This document shows positions 4,622-5,145 of a stretch of DNA of 5,145 bases, in pieces (position 1 is the first letter of the stretch; every line of letters starts with the position of its first letter). Source of the DNA: Streptosporangiaceae bacterium (GTDB taxonomy: Bacteria; Actinomycetota; Actinomycetes; Streptosporangiales; Streptosporangiaceae); NCBI GenBank assembly GCA_030041195.1, contig JASHOI010000211.1:1-5145 (forward strand), read 5' to 3'. The notes beneath the pieces were generated by a model that worked only from the letters and a program-made list of their open reading frames with translations, was not told the origin of the DNA and did not search any database. The translations under genes and the position numbers were made by a program.

Positions 4622-5046
4622 CCGCGCAGGTCGGCTACGACGACGTCAAGGCGGGCACCGAGCTCGCGCCGGTGACCTACCCGGTCACCCGGCTCAGCCT
4701 GATCAAGTACTGCGGTGCATCGGGCGACTTCAACGTGATCCACTGGAACGAGCGGATCGCCAAGTCGGTCGGGCTGCCGAACGTGATCGCGCACGGCATG
4801 TTCACGATGGCGCAGGCCGGCCGCTTTGTCACCGACTGGGCGGGCCCCGGGGCGGCGCTGGTCGAGTTCGGCGTCAGGTTCTCCTCGCCGGTCGTGGTGC
4901 CCGACGACGACATCGGCGCGACGATCGTGGTCAGCGGCACCGTCGAGGAGAAGCTGGACTACAACCGTGTGGTCGTGGCGCTCACGGCCAAGTCCGGCGA
5001 GGAAAAGGTGCTGACCCGGGCACGCGCCGTCGTCCGTCTGCCCTAA
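4618..5046 (+). CDS. hadB: HadB-like catalytic hotdog subunit of (3R)-hydroxyacyl-thioester dehydratase
   Basis: This 142-residue MaoC-like protein is the same length as mycobacterial HadB. The R-hydratase motif is at residues 31-49, YCGASGDFNVIHWNERIAK. Asp37 and His42 correspond to the catalytic Asp36 and His41 of M. tuberculosis HadB. VIAHGMFTMAQAGRFVTDW (56-74) forms the hotdog helix region, and the FGVRFSSPVVVPDDD (84-98) and ARAVVRL C-terminal strands are typical. One oddity is that the usual Pro in D-x-N-P-I-H is Val40. The start is secure: GGAGGT lies 5 nt before the ATG, and the ATGA overlap with hadA implies coupled translation and equal subunit amounts. It should form a heterodimer with the HadA-like product. 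No hadC follows within the 99 bp left in the window; in Streptomyces-type genomes murB is the usual next gene. Confidence 0.92.
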   Translation: MTAQVGYDDVKAGTELAPVTYPVTRLSLIKYCGASGDFNVIHWNERIAKSVGLPNVIAHGMFTMAQAGRFVTDWAGPGAALVEFGVRFSSPVVVPDDDIGATIVVSGTVEEKLDYNRVVVALTAKSGEEKVLTRARAVVRLP

Positions 5047-5094
5047 CCAACCAGCTCAACCCCCCGCCACCTCCGGCGAGGCCCTCACCCGCCC

Positions 5095-5129
5095 GGTCCC
5101 ACGTCCCACCTCATCAGTGTCGTGGGACC
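5095..5129 (+). terminator. 9-bp-stem inverted repeat after hadB, possible terminator
   Basis: GGTCCCACG (5095-5103) and CGTGGGACC (5121-5129) are perfect inverted copies with a 17-base loop, 48 bp after the hadB stop. A competing shorter stem uses GTCCCAC (5103-5109) with GTGGGAC (5122-5128) and a 12-base loop, because TCCCAC occurs twice in the left arm. No T-run follows, which is common for actinobacterial terminators but leaves the call uncertain. An operator or leader of the next gene is the alternative. Confidence 0.4.
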
Positions 5130-5145
5130 CACGCTGTTCAAACAG

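Noticed and set aside
1..5145. Defence system, mobile element, CRISPR array or phage genes
   Set aside because: No transposase, integrase, nuclease or toxin-antitoxin motifs, no spacer-repeat arrays and no terminal repeats were found on either strand.

Overview
The window is high-GC DNA from an actinomycete (Actinomycetota). The evidence is GTG starts, strongly GC-biased codons, an elongator tRNA-Met without an encoded CCA end, a member of the actinobacterial DUF574/Methyltransf_19 methyltransferase family, and the order tRNA-Met, rpmG, hadA-like, hadB-like. That order is known from Mycobacterium (metT-rpmG2-hadABC-trpT-secE-nusG) and, with murB downstream, from Streptomyces. The methyltransferase family is most abundant in Streptomyces and Streptosporangiales-type organisms. 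I cannot name the species.

Left part (1-3511), all on the minus strand. Read in the direction of transcription it contains a 706-residue cytoplasmic S9 peptidase of the dipeptidyl-peptidase IV type (3511 to 1391), a 270-residue SAM-dependent methyltransferase (1263 to 451), a 112-residue ArsR-like winged-helix regulator (380 to 42), and the first 15 codons of a further gene that overlaps the regulator by 4 bases and leaves the window. The regulator has its own good promoter in the 70-bp gap. A perfect 6-12-6 inverted repeat brackets the -10 box there, which looks like an autoregulatory operator.

Middle (3512-3995). The 224-bp divergent region between the peptidase and the tRNA holds no gene but has several strong, partly mutually exclusive GC-rich hairpins. 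An elongator tRNA-Met(CAT) follows at 3736-3809. A 186-bp spacer then carries a probable promoter and a stem-loop leader in front of rpmG.

Right part (3996-5046), plus strand. It is a compact operon: ribosomal protein L33 (54 aa, zinc-ribbon type), then two single-hotdog proteins matching HadA (no catalytic His) and HadB (catalytic Asp37/His42), with an ATGA overlap between the two. By analogy with Mycobacterium the pair forms a (3R)-hydroxyacyl-thioester dehydratase. The last 99 bp contain no gene start that I can support and include a 9-bp-stem inverted repeat, probably a terminator.

I see no phage, IS element, CRISPR array or defence system. Most of the window is ordinary actinobacterial chromosome. 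The points most worth following up are the arsR operator/promoter layout, the competing leader hairpins, and the Pro-to-Val change in the HadB active-site motif.
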